From Crambe crambe (taxonomy: Eukaryota; Porifera; Demospongiae; Poecilosclerida; Crambeidae), in the NCBI GenBank assembly GCA_963924555.1, contig OZ004593.1, forward strand, positions 4,212,480 through 4,276,479: DNA of 64,000 nucleotides, given 5' to 3'. Each line of letters opens with the position of its first letter. Positions within the stretch are counted from its first letter, which is position 1. Below are positions 46,424-58,349 of the stretch, piece after piece. Under the pieces are notes generated by a model. The model did not search any database, was not told the DNA's origin, and worked only from the letters and a program-made list of their open reading frames with translations. A program made the position numbers and the translations under genes.

Positions 46424-47254
46424 GACGATCTGACAGCAAAGAAGCGTCGCTGTCTGGTATGCCACCAGCTGCAAACTGCGAGTGACAAAACGCCCGACGG
46501 CAAATCCACCGTGTGTTGGGCCGCTCGAATGCAGTCTGGTGTCCATATGCGGACAGTCCGACTCTATTGAAACAATTTGACTCGGACAAGAAGGCTAGGC
46601 AGCAGGCCAACTAGGCTAAGAAGCAGCAGGCAGCAGGATCCTCATAACTTGGTCGCTCATCGAATAGCATTGCTATTCGTGCTGTTCGATGGGCTTGATG
46701 CAAGTTGATTCCAAGCGAGGGGAATCAACTTGCATCAACCTCATCGAATAGCGCGAATCGCAATGTTATTCGATGAGGTCGACTTTCACCTTTTCTTCGT
46801 CTACAGTATCCCTGTATTTTCTTCATATAACCACATCTTTGATTTGTGTCATATCACATTTTCCTCATAATTACAAGGGTTCCAGACTGACTTGGCATGT
46901 GTTTATACTTCCATTCATTTATCAGGGTGACCCAACTCACCTCTGTACCTTGGTCTCATTTAATTGTCTGCTTAATCTATTGTAGACATGGATGTTTGTC
47001 AAGCGTGAGGTCCCTGAGGACCAAGACAACAAGACAGTGCTAGCCTATTCCCTAAAGAAGCATGGCGTGTCTCTCTTAGATTATGTTCGAAAGTTGATGT
47101 CAGAGTGAGTAACAAGTAATTTAATAGCAAGCTTATAGTATACTTTGTCTATTTGAACTGTAGTGGTAGTGAGAGAATCACAAAGTCTGAGTCTCCCAAC
47201 ACCACTTCTAGCCATGGAGCTGAGGTGCCAAACCTGAAGAAGATCAAGATCTGA
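46424..47254 (+). other. Possible spliced gene remnant with a CxxC motif
   Basis: After a TTTCAG acceptor, 46424-46560 reads DDLTAKKRRCLVCHQLQTAS and DKTPDGKSTVCWAARM. A shifted frame continues as PYADSPTLLKQFDSDKKARQ. After a TTGTAG acceptor, 46986-47106 reads TWMFVKREVPEDQDNKTVLA and KKHGVSLLDYVRKLMS with a GTGAGT donor. The next exon, 47162-47254, joins in phase and ends LKKIKI. The last two exons form a clean splice pair. The foldback at 46656 lies between the halves. Function unknown; perhaps the end of the DDE-type transposon upstream. Confidence 0.4.
46656..46777. repeat. Short foldback MITE
   Basis: Arms of about 57 bases from CTCATCGAATAGCATTGC inward to GATGCAAGTTGATTCC, with a 7-base loop. 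The inner 16 bases are perfectly paired and the outer part about 85% paired. No coding potential. Confidence 0.85.
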
Positions 47255-47439
47255 AGACAATAGTGCCTATTTATTTTATTAACAAGTACTATAGCTATGT
47301 GGTCTAGTGAGTTCATGTACATAATAAAAAAAAATACTAAGGTAAAACGTAATAAACAACACAGCACATAAGGTCTATGTCGAAGCTGTTCATGTTTTGT
47401 GTGCACCCAGTCAGCAAAGTGATGGAGAATTAGAGAATT

Positions 47440-47830
47440 TATGTGACATGGACAGTTCTACATTGAGCCACAGAAAGGATGGACAATTAGGATGGTGGCC
47501 TTTACGTGGGATGGACAAAGTCCATAGGACAGTAGGACGGACACTTAGGATGGTGGCCTCTATGTGGGATGGACGGAGTCCATAGGATAGTCCTACCGTA
47601 TCCCACCTAAGACAGTGGATAGGATGGACACTTAGGATGGTGGCCTATACAGGTGGATGGATGGAGTCCATAGGACAGTCTACCATGTCCCACCTAGGAC
47701 AGTGGATAGGACAGACACTTAGGATGGTGGCCTATACAGGTGGACATAGGACAGTCCTACTTAGGACTGTGGATAGGACAGACACCTGGTCCATGTCCCT
47801 TAGGGACCCATGGTATTCCTAGGTGGGACG
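47440..47830. repeat. Minisatellite, about 100-base period
   Basis: Four degenerate units carrying GACACTTAGGATGGTGGCCT, then GGTGGATGGA or GGGATGGACGG, then GTCCATAGGACAGT, with spacer changes between units. Short frames across it are artefacts. Confidence 0.85.
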
Positions 47831-48250
47831 AGGCAGACTTGGACATCACTCGCTTGTTTCTGGTCAGCCCTTGCTCTGCTGCTGCCTGGTCAGCACACCT
47901 TGACATTTGATGCAGTTTTAATTGATCCATACTAGTACTCAATATTTAAAAAAGAAGTATGGACAATGAGACACGTATCAATGTCCTAATCATGATAGGA
48001 CTGTCAACTAGATTGGACCGTTGCTCTGCTGCTGGTCAGCCCTGCTAATTGCCTGTAACTTATATTTGCTCATTTGAGGCTAATTAAACTTGGAGAATAC
48101 TTTTTTCCCATGCTATTTGCCTATGTTAAACTTTCTTCTTTGGAAAACACTTCCTTAATTACCTCTTTTGAAATCTTGTACACCAATTGTCCAAGCAGGA
48201 TTAATAATCTAGTGCTTTTTCGAGCATATTAATAACAGTGCTGGAGTTGG
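47831..48250. other. No supported gene
   Basis: Contains two GCTCTGCTGCTG-bearing segments (about 47870 and 48023) each followed by GGTCAGC, a weak dispersed repeat. Otherwise nothing. Confidence 0.5.
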
Positions 48251-48257
48251 TGCACAC

Positions 48258-48690
48258 ATGAAACAGACGATAAAGAATTACCGGCCCTTCGCCAACAATT
48301 CAAGAGGACCGCCACCAACATGGCCAAGATCGACTCACAGACAGTTCCTCAACGAATGCCTCCAGAATAACAGAACCCTAAGGGCCTCCGAGTGTAAACG
48401 AGATGCAATCCTTGCAGACTACACAGATGCCCAGCAGAAATTCAAGAGAACTACCAATCAGACCCAGAGAGAACTGACAACCATACTCTTGGAACACTAC
48501 GAGCAAACCTACCTCAAGCTCGCCTCCAAGAAATCTGCTATCCAGACAGCCATGGATGCCAGACTATCCCAAGCCACACCAGACAGAAAACCAAACACAA
48601 AAAAATGATGAACAAAATCCTGGAAAACATCCTAAGGGAAAAACAGAAACTCGCCGAGAGGAAAAAGAGAAAACTCTCTGGTAACTGCAT
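48258..48690 (+). other. Open frame of unknown function, basic and Gln/Arg-rich
   Basis: A 116-codon frame from 48258 encodes a soluble, helix-prone protein (CKRDAILADYTDAQQKFKRT, then QRELTTILLEHYEQTYLKLA). After a one-base shift it continues as LENILREKQKLAERKKRKLS, a charged coiled-coil-like tail, to about 48693. No family is recognised. The continuous helical character across the shift suggests one former gene. Confidence 0.35.
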
Positions 48691-48764
48691 TTGAGCTAGA
48701 GTCCTTCATTGATTTTTTTCTCCCCTGAATCTTCACTCTCCTCAGTAGTAATAGTCACTAACTT

Positions 48765-49180
48765 GATTTCTTATTAGGAGGCTCAATAATATTATTTACC
48801 ACAGAAGGATTCTTCAGTAACTTCTTCACTTTATTAATATCTTCTCTTTTCCGCTGAAAGTTAGCATGCATGGTATTTCCAGGCCACCCTGAGGTAAATC
48901 AGATGAATACCGCCTACTTCCAGTAACTTGACAATGAATGGTACCCGATTTTCTCAGAAAGAAATGACAAACAGCAGATATAGCTCGCTCTAGGCACATG
49001 ACCAACAGTAGTGCCTGAAGTCATGACAGCTACAGCATAGGGGTCTTCTACATTTCCAAATTCGTCCTGGCATGTAAGAATTTCACCATGAGGAGCTGTC
49101 CATATGCTTTTATACACATGATAGCCACGAACACAGGAATCTAAACTGTAAGTAGTAGCCATCTTCTCATGCAGCTGCAA
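48765..49180 (-). pseudogene. HIRAN-like domain protein, frameshifted
   Basis: The frame from 49180 reads VRGYHVYKSIWTAPHGEILT, then DPYAVAVMTSGTTVGHVPRA, the pattern of a HIRAN-like single-domain protein seen in many copies in sponge and cnidarian genomes. HIRAN domains bind DNA ends in helicases such as HLTF. After VPRA the good frame changes; in the next frame AISAVCHFFLRKSGTIHCQV and DLPQGGLEIPC follow. A further change gives KREDINKVKKLLKNPSVVNN. Two indels are therefore present and it is probably a pseudogene. No partner domain is adjacent. Confidence 0.6.
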
Positions 49181-49677
49181 CCTTACGCATGTGCACGTCG
49201 TGACATACAGCTTAGGATGATGTCATGCATGGTTGAAATTCTCTTTCGTACATATACATCGTGAATATTTTATTCGTGAACTGAAGTTGTGATCCTGTTT
49301 CGTGAAAAACTTGTCCCTCGAAAATTTCTCGCTATACGGTAGTTTAAATACATTGGAATCGACTTGGCTTTATCACAATTTTTAACGTGGTTCTTGAAAC
49401 CGTTTGCAGAAGCATATGGAGCTCCACAAAAGCAGGTACATATCTTTTCTAGTTTCTAAAAAGCACAACAAATGCAACACATTAGCTATGGGTAAGGGAC
49501 TACTTATTAGCGTATGCTTGGGGTTTAAATCCCAGACATCTGTGAAGTGTATCCAGTTTTTCCCTGTCATTTCCCACTAACTGCAACAAAATTAGCTGAC
49601 TTTAGGTTAATTTGATACAAAATATGACTTACTTCAGTGTGTTTTAAACTTGCAATAAACTACCAAAAGAACATTAT

Positions 49678-49910
49678 ATGCAACCTTCCTTCAAGGGAGC
49701 AAAAGATGTCACTATCAACAAGGACATCACAAAGTTCAGAGTGTACCTTCAAGATGTCATTGACAACATATTATATGACCGCAGATCACCTAGGGCTGCT
49801 GAGCTCATAAAGAAGTTAAATAGTGCATATGTTTTCCATGTTTCATTTGAGAATGGTACAAGGGCTCTCTGCAAAACCATGCTGCAGTTGAAATTGGATG
49901 TCGTATGTAC
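49678..49910 (+). other. Exon-like open frame, unknown
   Basis: Reads FKGAKDVTINKDITKFRVYL, then LYDRRSPRAAELIKKLNSAY and VFHVSFENGTRALCKTMLQL, followed by GTATGTAC, a plausible donor after GATGTC near 49900. Codon use looks coding and the frame is clean, so it may be an exon of an uncharacterised gene or transposon. No second exon could be paired. Confidence 0.35.
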
Positions 49911-49979
49911 TTTCAATTACACCAAGACTTTCCATTATGAAACTTTTTGTGTATTTTATCTGAAGCTCATCTCTTGACT

Positions 49980-52522
49980 AATACTGGAGGGATCACAGTA
50001 TTTGAAGAGGTTATAAGGGAAGCCTTGAAACTAAATAAAAAAATGAAGTTGGGGTGTTCATGTCTACTGCTCTAAGACTGAAAATCTCATTAAATCAATG
50101 ACTAATCTAAAGTTTAACTTCTTCAACGGCTTACTCAAAGAAGAGGAAACGTAGGGATTGCTTGCACGACACTAGTAAAATCCAAATGCTGTAATTGCAA
50201 AAAAAAGTAACAACAAAAAAACAACAAAAAACAAACAAAAATACTCGTATTCAACCATATTGTTGCTATGACACAAGTGATCACAAAATTTCAGGGCTGC
50301 ACACTATGAACAAATGCATCTTAAAGAAAAATGTGTCTGTAAATCATAAAAATATTGTGATCAACTGATACAAAAAAGTTTGTGTCTCAATACTCAAAAG
50401 ACCAATGACCAATAATTACTTCAAAGGTCGAGGAAAAAGACATTTCAGCATCAGAATCGATCTGCAGGAAAAAGTTTGTCTTTGTGTTTCGGCATGTTGC
50501 AGTTAGTGCCAACCTGGACACCTGATGAACCTCTCACGGATGTGCACTAAGGGATGGTGGTATAAGTGACTTCTTAGACCAGCAAAGATGCAGAAGGAGA
50601 AGTGACTCTACACTTACTTGCCATTTTTTTGTATAAGTCTGTCAACACACTCTGGGCATCATCATTAATGTCCTCCTATTCAGTTTGCCTGACTAATTCA
50701 TATAAATTTTGGACACAACCACTATTGTCCTCAATTCCTCAAGTAGCCAAGTACTTGGTACTATTACAGAAATTCCAGTCTCCTGGAGTCCAAAGGTTTA
50801 AGATGAACCAGTCATAGACAAACCTAGACCTAAAAAGAACTGCCACAATCCTCCATCAAAAAATCATTTGCGGTAACCCTGCCTCTTCGAGTTCAGCCAG
50901 AGGTAGGTACATATGCCAGCATTGAGTCTATTTACTTCTTCTGAATATGTGTGCATCGGCAATCGGGAAATTATATTTATCCGACTTGGAGAATATGAAG
51001 AATACAGTCCCTTAATATGTTAATGATAAAATTGCTAATAGAAGGTTATTCTACCTTTGTTGCACCTTGATGCTGACTATCTTTACGTCCTGTAGATCGG
51101 AGCTGGATATGTCGAGAGGTTTGAAAATGCATATTGTGGTGGTGTTCTTCTAAGCTGTAATGAAGATTAGAAGAAATCATTCGGGCCCAAAGGCGTAACT
51201 AAGGATTACAGAGTGCTTCTTTTTTAATTCACTGAAAATGTCACCAACTTCTTCTTCCCTCTCCCTATGGTTTAAGCTTGATACTGAAGAGTCATCCCTT
51301 TTTCTCTTGCCTCTTATATATAGTGATCTGCCGTCGAACCTCGTCTGCGCGCCAATAAAGAAGGCAGTATAGTGTCCTATAATATTGATATTGTGTGCAG
51401 AAATGCACATGGGGGTTAATGTTTTGGAATTTAGATTTGAAATAGGGGCCGTTTCTTTTGATTAAAGCAGTTAAACTTAAAACAGGAAATTTACCATACG
51501 TAGCTTGTTTTCCAAATGAAAGTTTGCTATTTTGAATTTGCATTCCAGCCGAGTCAGCCCGAAACTGATCACAGGACTTATGCTGGATGCCCTACCTCCC
51601 CCTATAAATTAGATGGTTCAAAGGGTTTAATTGGACGTGACCCAGTATCTTGTAATAATTTGCTGACTCGCTACCAATCAATGTACACCATATGCAGGGG
51701 ATCATTTTCTAATAAGTTCCCTATCTCCGCTCAAACCCCTTGAGATACCAATAAAATGGTTTGTGAATGCATAGATACAAGCCATAACCATCATGTATTT
51801 CTGCCTCATTTCTGTGATAATAATGAAGTTTGAGCAACTGCTACAAAAAGATGGTAGTACACCCTCCTCAGTTGCTGTATAAGGGAGGGGGGATCTTCAC
51901 TTGACTGTTGTATGTCTAAAAACAAAGGGAGAAATTGACAACAAAAATGATTCCAAGCTGAAGAGGGACAATGGGCTGCTGTCAATCTAGGGCTAGGGGT
52001 ACCCGGAGATCAATCAAGAGGTAAATTTGTAGTAGTAATAATAGAGCAAGGGAGTATTGTGATCAAAAAAGCAACAACTATTTAACCATTATAGTTAACT
52101 CGTTTATGTTATGTTTTATGTGGCAGTTAGGAACTTCTGCAATTAGATGGGTAGATGAAACTCTGCCTCTATTGTGAAGTTCAACAAATTGTAAACAAAG
52201 ATATAACGATGAAAAATTTCGAAAAAAATCATTTTTGGTCTTATCACTCTATTCAGCCCCGGCCCACGAATCTGTTATTAGACATGCCCACATTGCTCCA
52301 CACACCCACGGCAAACTAAATATAAATGCTAGCTGATACCAAAGATGTTACACTCGCAATCAGGGGGACCTATTTCCACCCACCTTCAGGTTTGTTTCTA
52401 ATTAAAGCCCACTGCACCCAATTAATGCCCACCACATCTCAATTGCATGTTACATTAAGACGTACCTACGTATATCCATCCACACTTATCCTACCTTTTT
52501 GTAGATTGATGGATGATCAGTA
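49980..52522. other. No supported gene over 2.5 kb
   Basis: AT-rich with an A/C-rich run at about 50199-50242. Open stretches at 50602-50817, 51177-51410 and 51516-51743 have no motif. This is the longest featureless part of the window. Confidence 0.5.
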
Positions 52523-52526
52523 TTAA

Positions 52527-53038
52527 GGTGGTGGCACATAGTAACCAAGGCATGCGCTAATACAAGCACTATTAACCACAAACACTACCACGCTAAAATA
52601 ACAGATAGTAAACACAATAGCAGCTGCTGCTTTGGCATATATAAAATCCATGCTAGCATCATGGGAATGAGCCAATATTTTGCATATGGCAACTACTTGG
52701 TAAGGTCTAAAAAGTTACATTTTGCTTTAGTTTATAGCTAGTACAGAATGTGCAGGATACAAGATCCTTATTAGATAAATTGAAAAGTAGAAGTATAAGA
52801 AGCTGTATATCAAAAATCAGCCATTGATTCCAAGTGGTCATTGAGATGCAACGCAGTTTACCTTGAGAATGAAATCAGTCATAACATCAGTGATTTTGAT
52901 TGGTCCTCCTTCATTTTTTGTGTATGTAGTACTATTCTGATACTTAATAACGTGGTGCAAGTTAGAAATTTCTATCATGAATAGTTTTTAAGTTAATTTT
53001 CCCTAGCAACCATGCGTGGGCAGAGTGTGCCTGCACCC
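52527..53038. mobile_element. TTAA-flanked non-autonomous DNA element, copy 2
   Basis: TTAA at 52523-52526 and 53039-53042 brackets 512 bases. The left end GGTGGTGGCACATAGTAACC and the right end, the complement of GGGTGCAGGCACACTCTGCC, are imperfect inverted repeats. The right subterminal CCTAGCAACCATGCGTGGG matches the truncated copy at 34.4 kb, and the inner left resembles copy 1 at 7.5 kb. No coding capacity. Confidence 0.8.
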
Positions 53039-53042
53039 TTAA

Positions 53043-53660
53043 CTATTATAACATATTATACATTATTAACTATTAACGCATACTATATTCAGTATACATT
53101 TACACTATAAGATTATAGATAACTGGTGTACAGTTTCCGATGGTCCCTTGTGGATGGAACTTTTACCAAAAACTCAGTGCAAAACTATACCATTAATAGA
53201 CCGCTCAGCCTGGTATGTAGCAAGGTCACAGTCAGAATCCTTTATTTCGTCATTCAGTAGAGCTACCTTTTTCAACAGATCAATCATCAACACAGAGTCT
53301 CATATTTGGTCTATCATACATCACAACCACCTACTATTGGTCCATTGTACCCTTGCACTGTACACTAAGACTGAAGACACGCTTACCTTTTTTCGCAGAT
53401 TGATCACATTTGGTCTATTGTACCACATACACTTAGATAAGGCTTACTGTTCAGGCTCATAATGTCCTATAAGTGAACAGTTTGACAGCATTGAAAAAAT
53501 GCAATTGTTTACGATTTTGAAGCATTGCTTTGCAAGTTAGTAAAAATTCATTCCCAGTTAACATTAGATATCTATTGTAGATCCGCAGGATCTTTCTAAC
53601 TTTAAGGACTCGTATGTTAACTGCACACCAGTTGATTATCATCCCAGGTTAACCAATTTT
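53043..53660. other. No supported gene
   Basis: An open stretch 53148-53462 and TATTAAC-type AT-rich sequence; nothing recognised. Confidence 0.5.
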
Positions 53661-54140
53661 TCTATGGCTTCTATGACAATACATTGAACACACCCATTCT
53701 CATGTACCTATGTAAAGTTGTGCCCATGGTTTCCATAATGAGTAGCTTTTCTGCTCCAACTGCCACTACCTTAGTTCAACAGGAGCTATAGGGGAACAAT
53801 TCAGCAGTCACAGAGAACTAGGGCTAGACACTACATATACCTCATTCAAATTGCCAAGCTGTATGGGAGGCAGAGGTATCTCCTGTCAGCAGCTGCCTTA
53901 CTGTAAAATAAACTATGGCTTGATGACTATACATTGAACACACCCATTCTCATGTACCTACCCATGGTTTCCATAACAACTGAGAAGAGCTCCTACTCTG
54001 ATCCAACTTAGTTCCACAGGAGCTAGCTATGTAGGGGAAAACAATTGAACAGTCACAGAGAACTAGGGCTAGAGATTATACCTCATTTAAATTTCCAAGC
54101 TGTGTGCATGTGAGAGGCAGATGTAAGCAGCTGCGGGACA
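53661..54140 (+). repeat. Tandem duplication, about 255-base period
   Basis: Two units (53665-53910 and 53920-54135) share CATTGAACACACCCATTCTC, CCATGGTTTCCATAA, CACAGAGAACTAGGGCTAGA and CCAAGCTGT. They have diverged by indels, so this is older than the 15.3-kb tandem pair. Non-coding. Confidence 0.8.
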
Positions 54141-54236
54141 CCTGGGGAAAGGCCAATAGTTCTTAATTACAGGAGCAGGCAAGGTACCATCTGGCATCAT
54201 TTCTAACTTAAAAATATCAACGTACACAAGCTGGTG

Positions 54237-54437
54237 CTATGGGGGAGCCGTTAGACTCAGGTGATGAGGTAAACAAACACCTGATGAAGAAATCTGATCA
54301 AGAATAGCGCCAACATCAATCCCAGTAGGAGGTGCCTGATCTGTGTACAGGAACACAAACATACTGCCATACAGTGTGGACTTTTCAACGAGGAAACGGA
54401 TGGTTGGTGTCATCCGTACTACTTTTGCACGTGGCAA
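54237..54437 (-). other. Possible first exon of an unknown gene
   Basis: A clean 66-codon frame starts ATG at 54437 and reads MPRAKVVRMTPTIRFLVEKS, then MFVFLYTDQAPPTGIDVGAI. A GGTGTTTGT after ISSSG could be a donor. It lies beside GC-richer sequence (CGCGCATGCGC near 54450), which could be a promoter. Not recognised and unsupported by a second exon. Confidence 0.3.
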
Positions 54438-54862
54438 GTGTGCTCACGCGCATGCGCACAGAGCAATGGCCTCGTTCGTGGCGACGTTGACAAGAGGAGG
54501 TCTCTTCCTCGAGAATCACAATAAGACTCACATGAATGACGAGAGGAAGTCTCCTTTGAAATCGAGAAGAGTTGCGAGCAGTGACTGAGGTCTGCCGTAG
54601 TCAAGCAGTTTAGACCTATTGGTTGAGGTGTGGAGTTATCCAGAGAGTGGTCAAGGATATACCATCTCTGTAGAATATTATCCACAAACCTGCTGTGGGT
54701 CGAAAACGAGGTTGCGAATAGTTATGGCTTACCTTCTGTGGGCTGCCATATAACGACTGGACCTCTTGCATTCTGATTTCTTTAGGTCGATGTCTGGTGT
54801 GACCTTCGGGATCCCTCCAACCTGTTAACTTCTGCTCAAGTGACATGATAATGTTGATGCTC

Positions 54863-54883
54863 TGTGTGTGTGTGTGTGTGTGT
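54863..54883. repeat. (GT)n microsatellite
   Basis: About ten GT dinucleotides. The surrounding 54500-56340 shows no supported gene apart from the hairpin at 55488. Confidence 0.9.
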
Positions 54884-55487
54884 ATTTCCCATCCCTCCCC
54901 TGACCAAGAAGAGTGGCCAATGGAGCTTACAGTTCCAGGGTAGTGGTCGTTTAATACTGCTGGTCTGAGGTCTTCATATCTCAGTATTTGCCGCTCTCAG
55001 GATGTCATCCCTTTAGTGACATTATTGTTGTGTACTATACTGCATATCCTTTTGGGTCAGTCAGTGATAATGAACAACGAACAATCAGTGCATGCATGTG
55101 CTGCTTCCTTACCTATGCAGAGAGGTAATGCGGATTTTGTTGGCTATATATTATGGTCATTATTTTATGAGATCACAATCTTCCTAGCTATATAAAAATC
55201 AATCGTACAATAAAAAAGGGAACCAATACTTCTCTCAGAGGACTGAGATGACACTGGTAGGTGGCATTCTACTGATTCTATTTGCAGAATGATGGTGATG
55301 GTATGTCTGAAATAATTATAATGACAATTGTAAATTAGTTATGCATACAGCCTCATGACTTTATTCATTGACTGGAGCAAGTGGAGAGGATCTCTAACAA
55401 ACATTCAAACATAATTTGCAGACTGAATGGATTTGGACTACAACAATGCTATGTAGAAGTCGACTAAAAACAGAATTATTGCATGCT

Positions 55488-55538
55488 ACTACAGCTAAAG
55501 CTTCACACCTACCGTTGGTGTGAAGCTTTAGCTGTAGT
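55488..55538. repeat. Perfect 22-bp hairpin
   Basis: Arms ACTACAGCTAAAGCTTCACACC (22 paired bases, given here as positions 55488-55509 and 55517-55538) close a 7-base loop TACCGTT. There are no mismatches. It is isolated, with only weak pairing outside the arms. Confidence 0.85.
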
Positions 55539-56350
55539 GAACCATTAATGCATTTATCATGAATCAGTAACTTGCAACAAATTCTTCACTGCATCTTCTT
55601 AGAGGGCAAGTCAAAAGCAAGCAACACTGAATTTCATCTGTAGAGTGGTCAGGCCAGGAAGTGGGTGTGTTGACCTGTTACTATAAGACATTGAAATGAT
55701 GTTAGCCCTTATTTATTTTCATGCTATTCAGTGATAAAATTAGATACTTAATGATAACCCTTTCTAATTTTGGACACAAGGTTGGAAGGAGTGGAGTATG
55801 CCTAAAGGAAGAATGCATGGTTATGATACGTTTGTTTGGCTAGGCCAATAATGATTGGTCTCGATTCCCTCACACATGACCACTTAAATAGCTGAAGAGA
55901 TACCACCACCATGAGCTATCCTGATCTACCACCATCAGGGATCTCAGAGGAGAAAACTGTTACTGCCTGTATGTCCAAGTTCAAAATCAGGAGACACTCA
56001 TAACACAAGGGCTTGCCAAATCCTCAATGATTTCTCCAAACATGGCATTGTATAGGCTGCTCCAGAAGCAAGGGAAAATGGTGAAAGACAATGCTTACTG
56101 CTCCTTTGATGCAGAATGTAGTGGCTGTGGCTGTGGATTAAGTGCACTGTGTTTCCAAGTGGTACCGACCGATAGTTCAAAGGTTGATTTCGTGAGCACA
56201 TGTGCATTCTTACACTCAGAATTTCCTCTCACATTGTGAAGCTGTATCAGCATCCATGCAGACTTATATATGTTATATAGAACAATTTCTATAGTTACGA
56301 TCTGAGAGTCAGCTCGCTTGCTCGCTGAATTAATATTTTTGGAATATCTT

Positions 56351-57115
56351 TATAGCGGAGATCCTCCTTGCGCAGGATAGGAGAAATCCATAGCATCTTA
56401 CCCAAAGATGTTAATAAATGGCATTAACAGCTACTGCTACGAAAACACTGAGATTTATAGTATTCAAAACCATTGGATTACAGAACCCATATATTATCAC
56501 ATTATCTCCCTGCAAGAAAAACCTAAAATATTCAGTAAGCAAATTTGACACTCTTGATACTGCCTTTGAAGCATTAGTTACTAAGTTACGTCATGAACGA
56601 GCAAATATGCCGAGGGTTATCATATACTGTCGTAGTTTCGAAGACTGTTCCAACGTTTATCTACTGTTCAGACATTGCATGGGTGCAAACTTTACAAATG
56701 CTCCCGATATTAATCGTTTCCGGTTAGTTGATATGTTCACAAGCGTGACAGATCCACACATTAAAGAAGAAATAATACAAAGGTTTACAACCCCATTCTC
56801 AGCTTCGTATTGTAGTTGCAACCATTGCTTTTGGCATGGGTATAGACTGCCCAAATGTTAGACAGGTTATACATCTTGGCGCACCAGATGACACTGAGTC
56901 ATATATACAGGAAACTGGTTACCAGCTCTAGCAACCTTAATTAATAATAAAAAGAACAGAAAGTCAATGAGTTAGAAAGTATATGGATAATGATGATGTT
57001 TATAGAAGAGATTTATAATTTGAGAATATGGATTCTTATGAACATATTGATATAGGTAGTAAATGTCTTTGTTGTGATGTGTGTGCCAAACAATGTGAAT
57101 GTGGTAGTTGTGATA
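56351..57115 (+). pseudogene. RecQ-like DNA helicase fragment
   Basis: After a TTTATAG acceptor the frame reads IGEIHSILPKDVN. One base later the main frame (56418-56800) starts MALTATATKTLRF (helicase motif III) and runs through PRVIIYCRSFEDCSNVYLLF (motif IV). A further shift gives [20 protein letters not shown] and [18 protein letters not shown] (motifs V and VI), where the Arg-finger segment after QETG is lost. The zinc-binding part appears near 57040-57110 as IGSKCLCCDVCAKQCECGSC. The ATP-binding motif I half is absent. With at least three lesions it is a pseudogene. RecQ-like genes are multicopy in some invertebrates and may be carried by transposons. Confidence 0.78.
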
Positions 57116-57294
57116 CAAGTGTTTTTGTTTTTCTATAAATTTATGTAAAATTTGTCTTCCATCAATTTCTCCAACACCGTCTTTTTTTGTACATTTCTGG
57201 GTTTTGGGAAGTGAGCATGCTTTCTATCCTTAAATATGTTATGTGAAAGCATTTACTGGATTATGCAGACCAGACGCAGTAGAAACACATCATT

Positions 57295-58349
57295 CTATAA
57301 ATCAAATTGATCCAAAACTGGCACAACAGTGCCCAAAGCTTTTCCCACTATTGCACCTTCAGTCTTGTTAGCTCCCAAGCACTCCTTTACCACATGGTTT
57401 AAATGGAGATCTGCAGCGATATTTTTTCCTGTACGGCCATGAACATTTATAAATCGTCCCCATAGTAACTCAGTTTTATGCCTTGGCGATAGAACATAAT
57501 CATGCTGATATAGCATTAATACTTCATTGGCATAATTCGTACGCCCACTACTATAAAATATTGAAAGTAGGTACTTCCAACATCGTAAGACTCTTTTCCC
57601 ATCCCCTTCCTTGATGGCATCAGAATATTCGAAGTAAAAGCAACCCAAGCTTAGGATTTCAATGGCATATTCTCTCTTTTTGTCTTCAGAAGGCTTAGGG
57701 ACATCATGAAATGAAAAATCTACATATTTTTCTACTATCTTTTTAGATACATCAAGTCACATTTTCTTCTTTTCTTCATCAGTATTCATCCATGTAGTAG
57801 ATGGGTTAAAATTAGTAGTAGAAAGATTTAAATTAGAAAAGGCAGCTATAACATGACCAGATATTACTGTAATGAAAAAGTCATCACATGCATCAAAATT
57901 CATTGAAGGATCTTTCACAACATTGGTACGAGTGATGCGGTTTCTAAGTTGGTACAAAGTTCCATACTCACCTGAAGAATCAGTGTTGAAGAAACACCTC
58001 TAAATCACCTATATAGATTAAAAAATTATTCTGAAGTTTTACTAAGCACAAAAATATACCTACCCTACATACCTCAATTCAGTTAAGACGAGTGTGCCAA
58101 TCTTCGGCAATAGGGATGAGACCATCCAATAGGGATGAGACCATCCAAGCGAGATAATGGTTCCTCTGAGTTAACCTTAGCTTTCTTGGCTCCACGAGCA
58201 CGACTATTTGTTAACTGGTCCCCTCCAAAGAGTATGGGGTGAAGTTTAGCTTTGGAGATGCTAATCACTTCTGAGTTTTCCAAAGTATAAGGCTCCTTGT
58301 AGCACTTTGCTGGAACGTACTTATGTACTTTTGTCATGATATCAACCAT
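57295..58349 (-). pseudogene. DUF6589-type protein fragment
   Basis: On the minus strand, 58349-58090 reads VDIMTKVHKYVPAKC, then HPILFGGDQLTNSRARGAKK, the hallmark of DUF6589. The end of this exon carries a local repeat of about 20 bases (GGTCTCATCCCTATT twice, near 58105-58145) that shifts the expected EDWH reading. After an intron-like gap, 57990-57295 reads EYGTLYQLRNRITRTNVVKD and continues to ALGTVVPVLDQFDL. One in-frame TGA lies near 57760, where the family usually has a codon; it looks like CGA decay. The family is transposon-associated; its biochemical role is unknown to me. It lies just downstream of the Helitron on the same strand. Confidence 0.65.

Noticed and set aside
49980-52522. 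Search for tRNA, rRNA or snRNA genes here and elsewhere
   Set aside because: No cloverleaf with A and B boxes and no rRNA-like segment seen by eye; absence is not proof.
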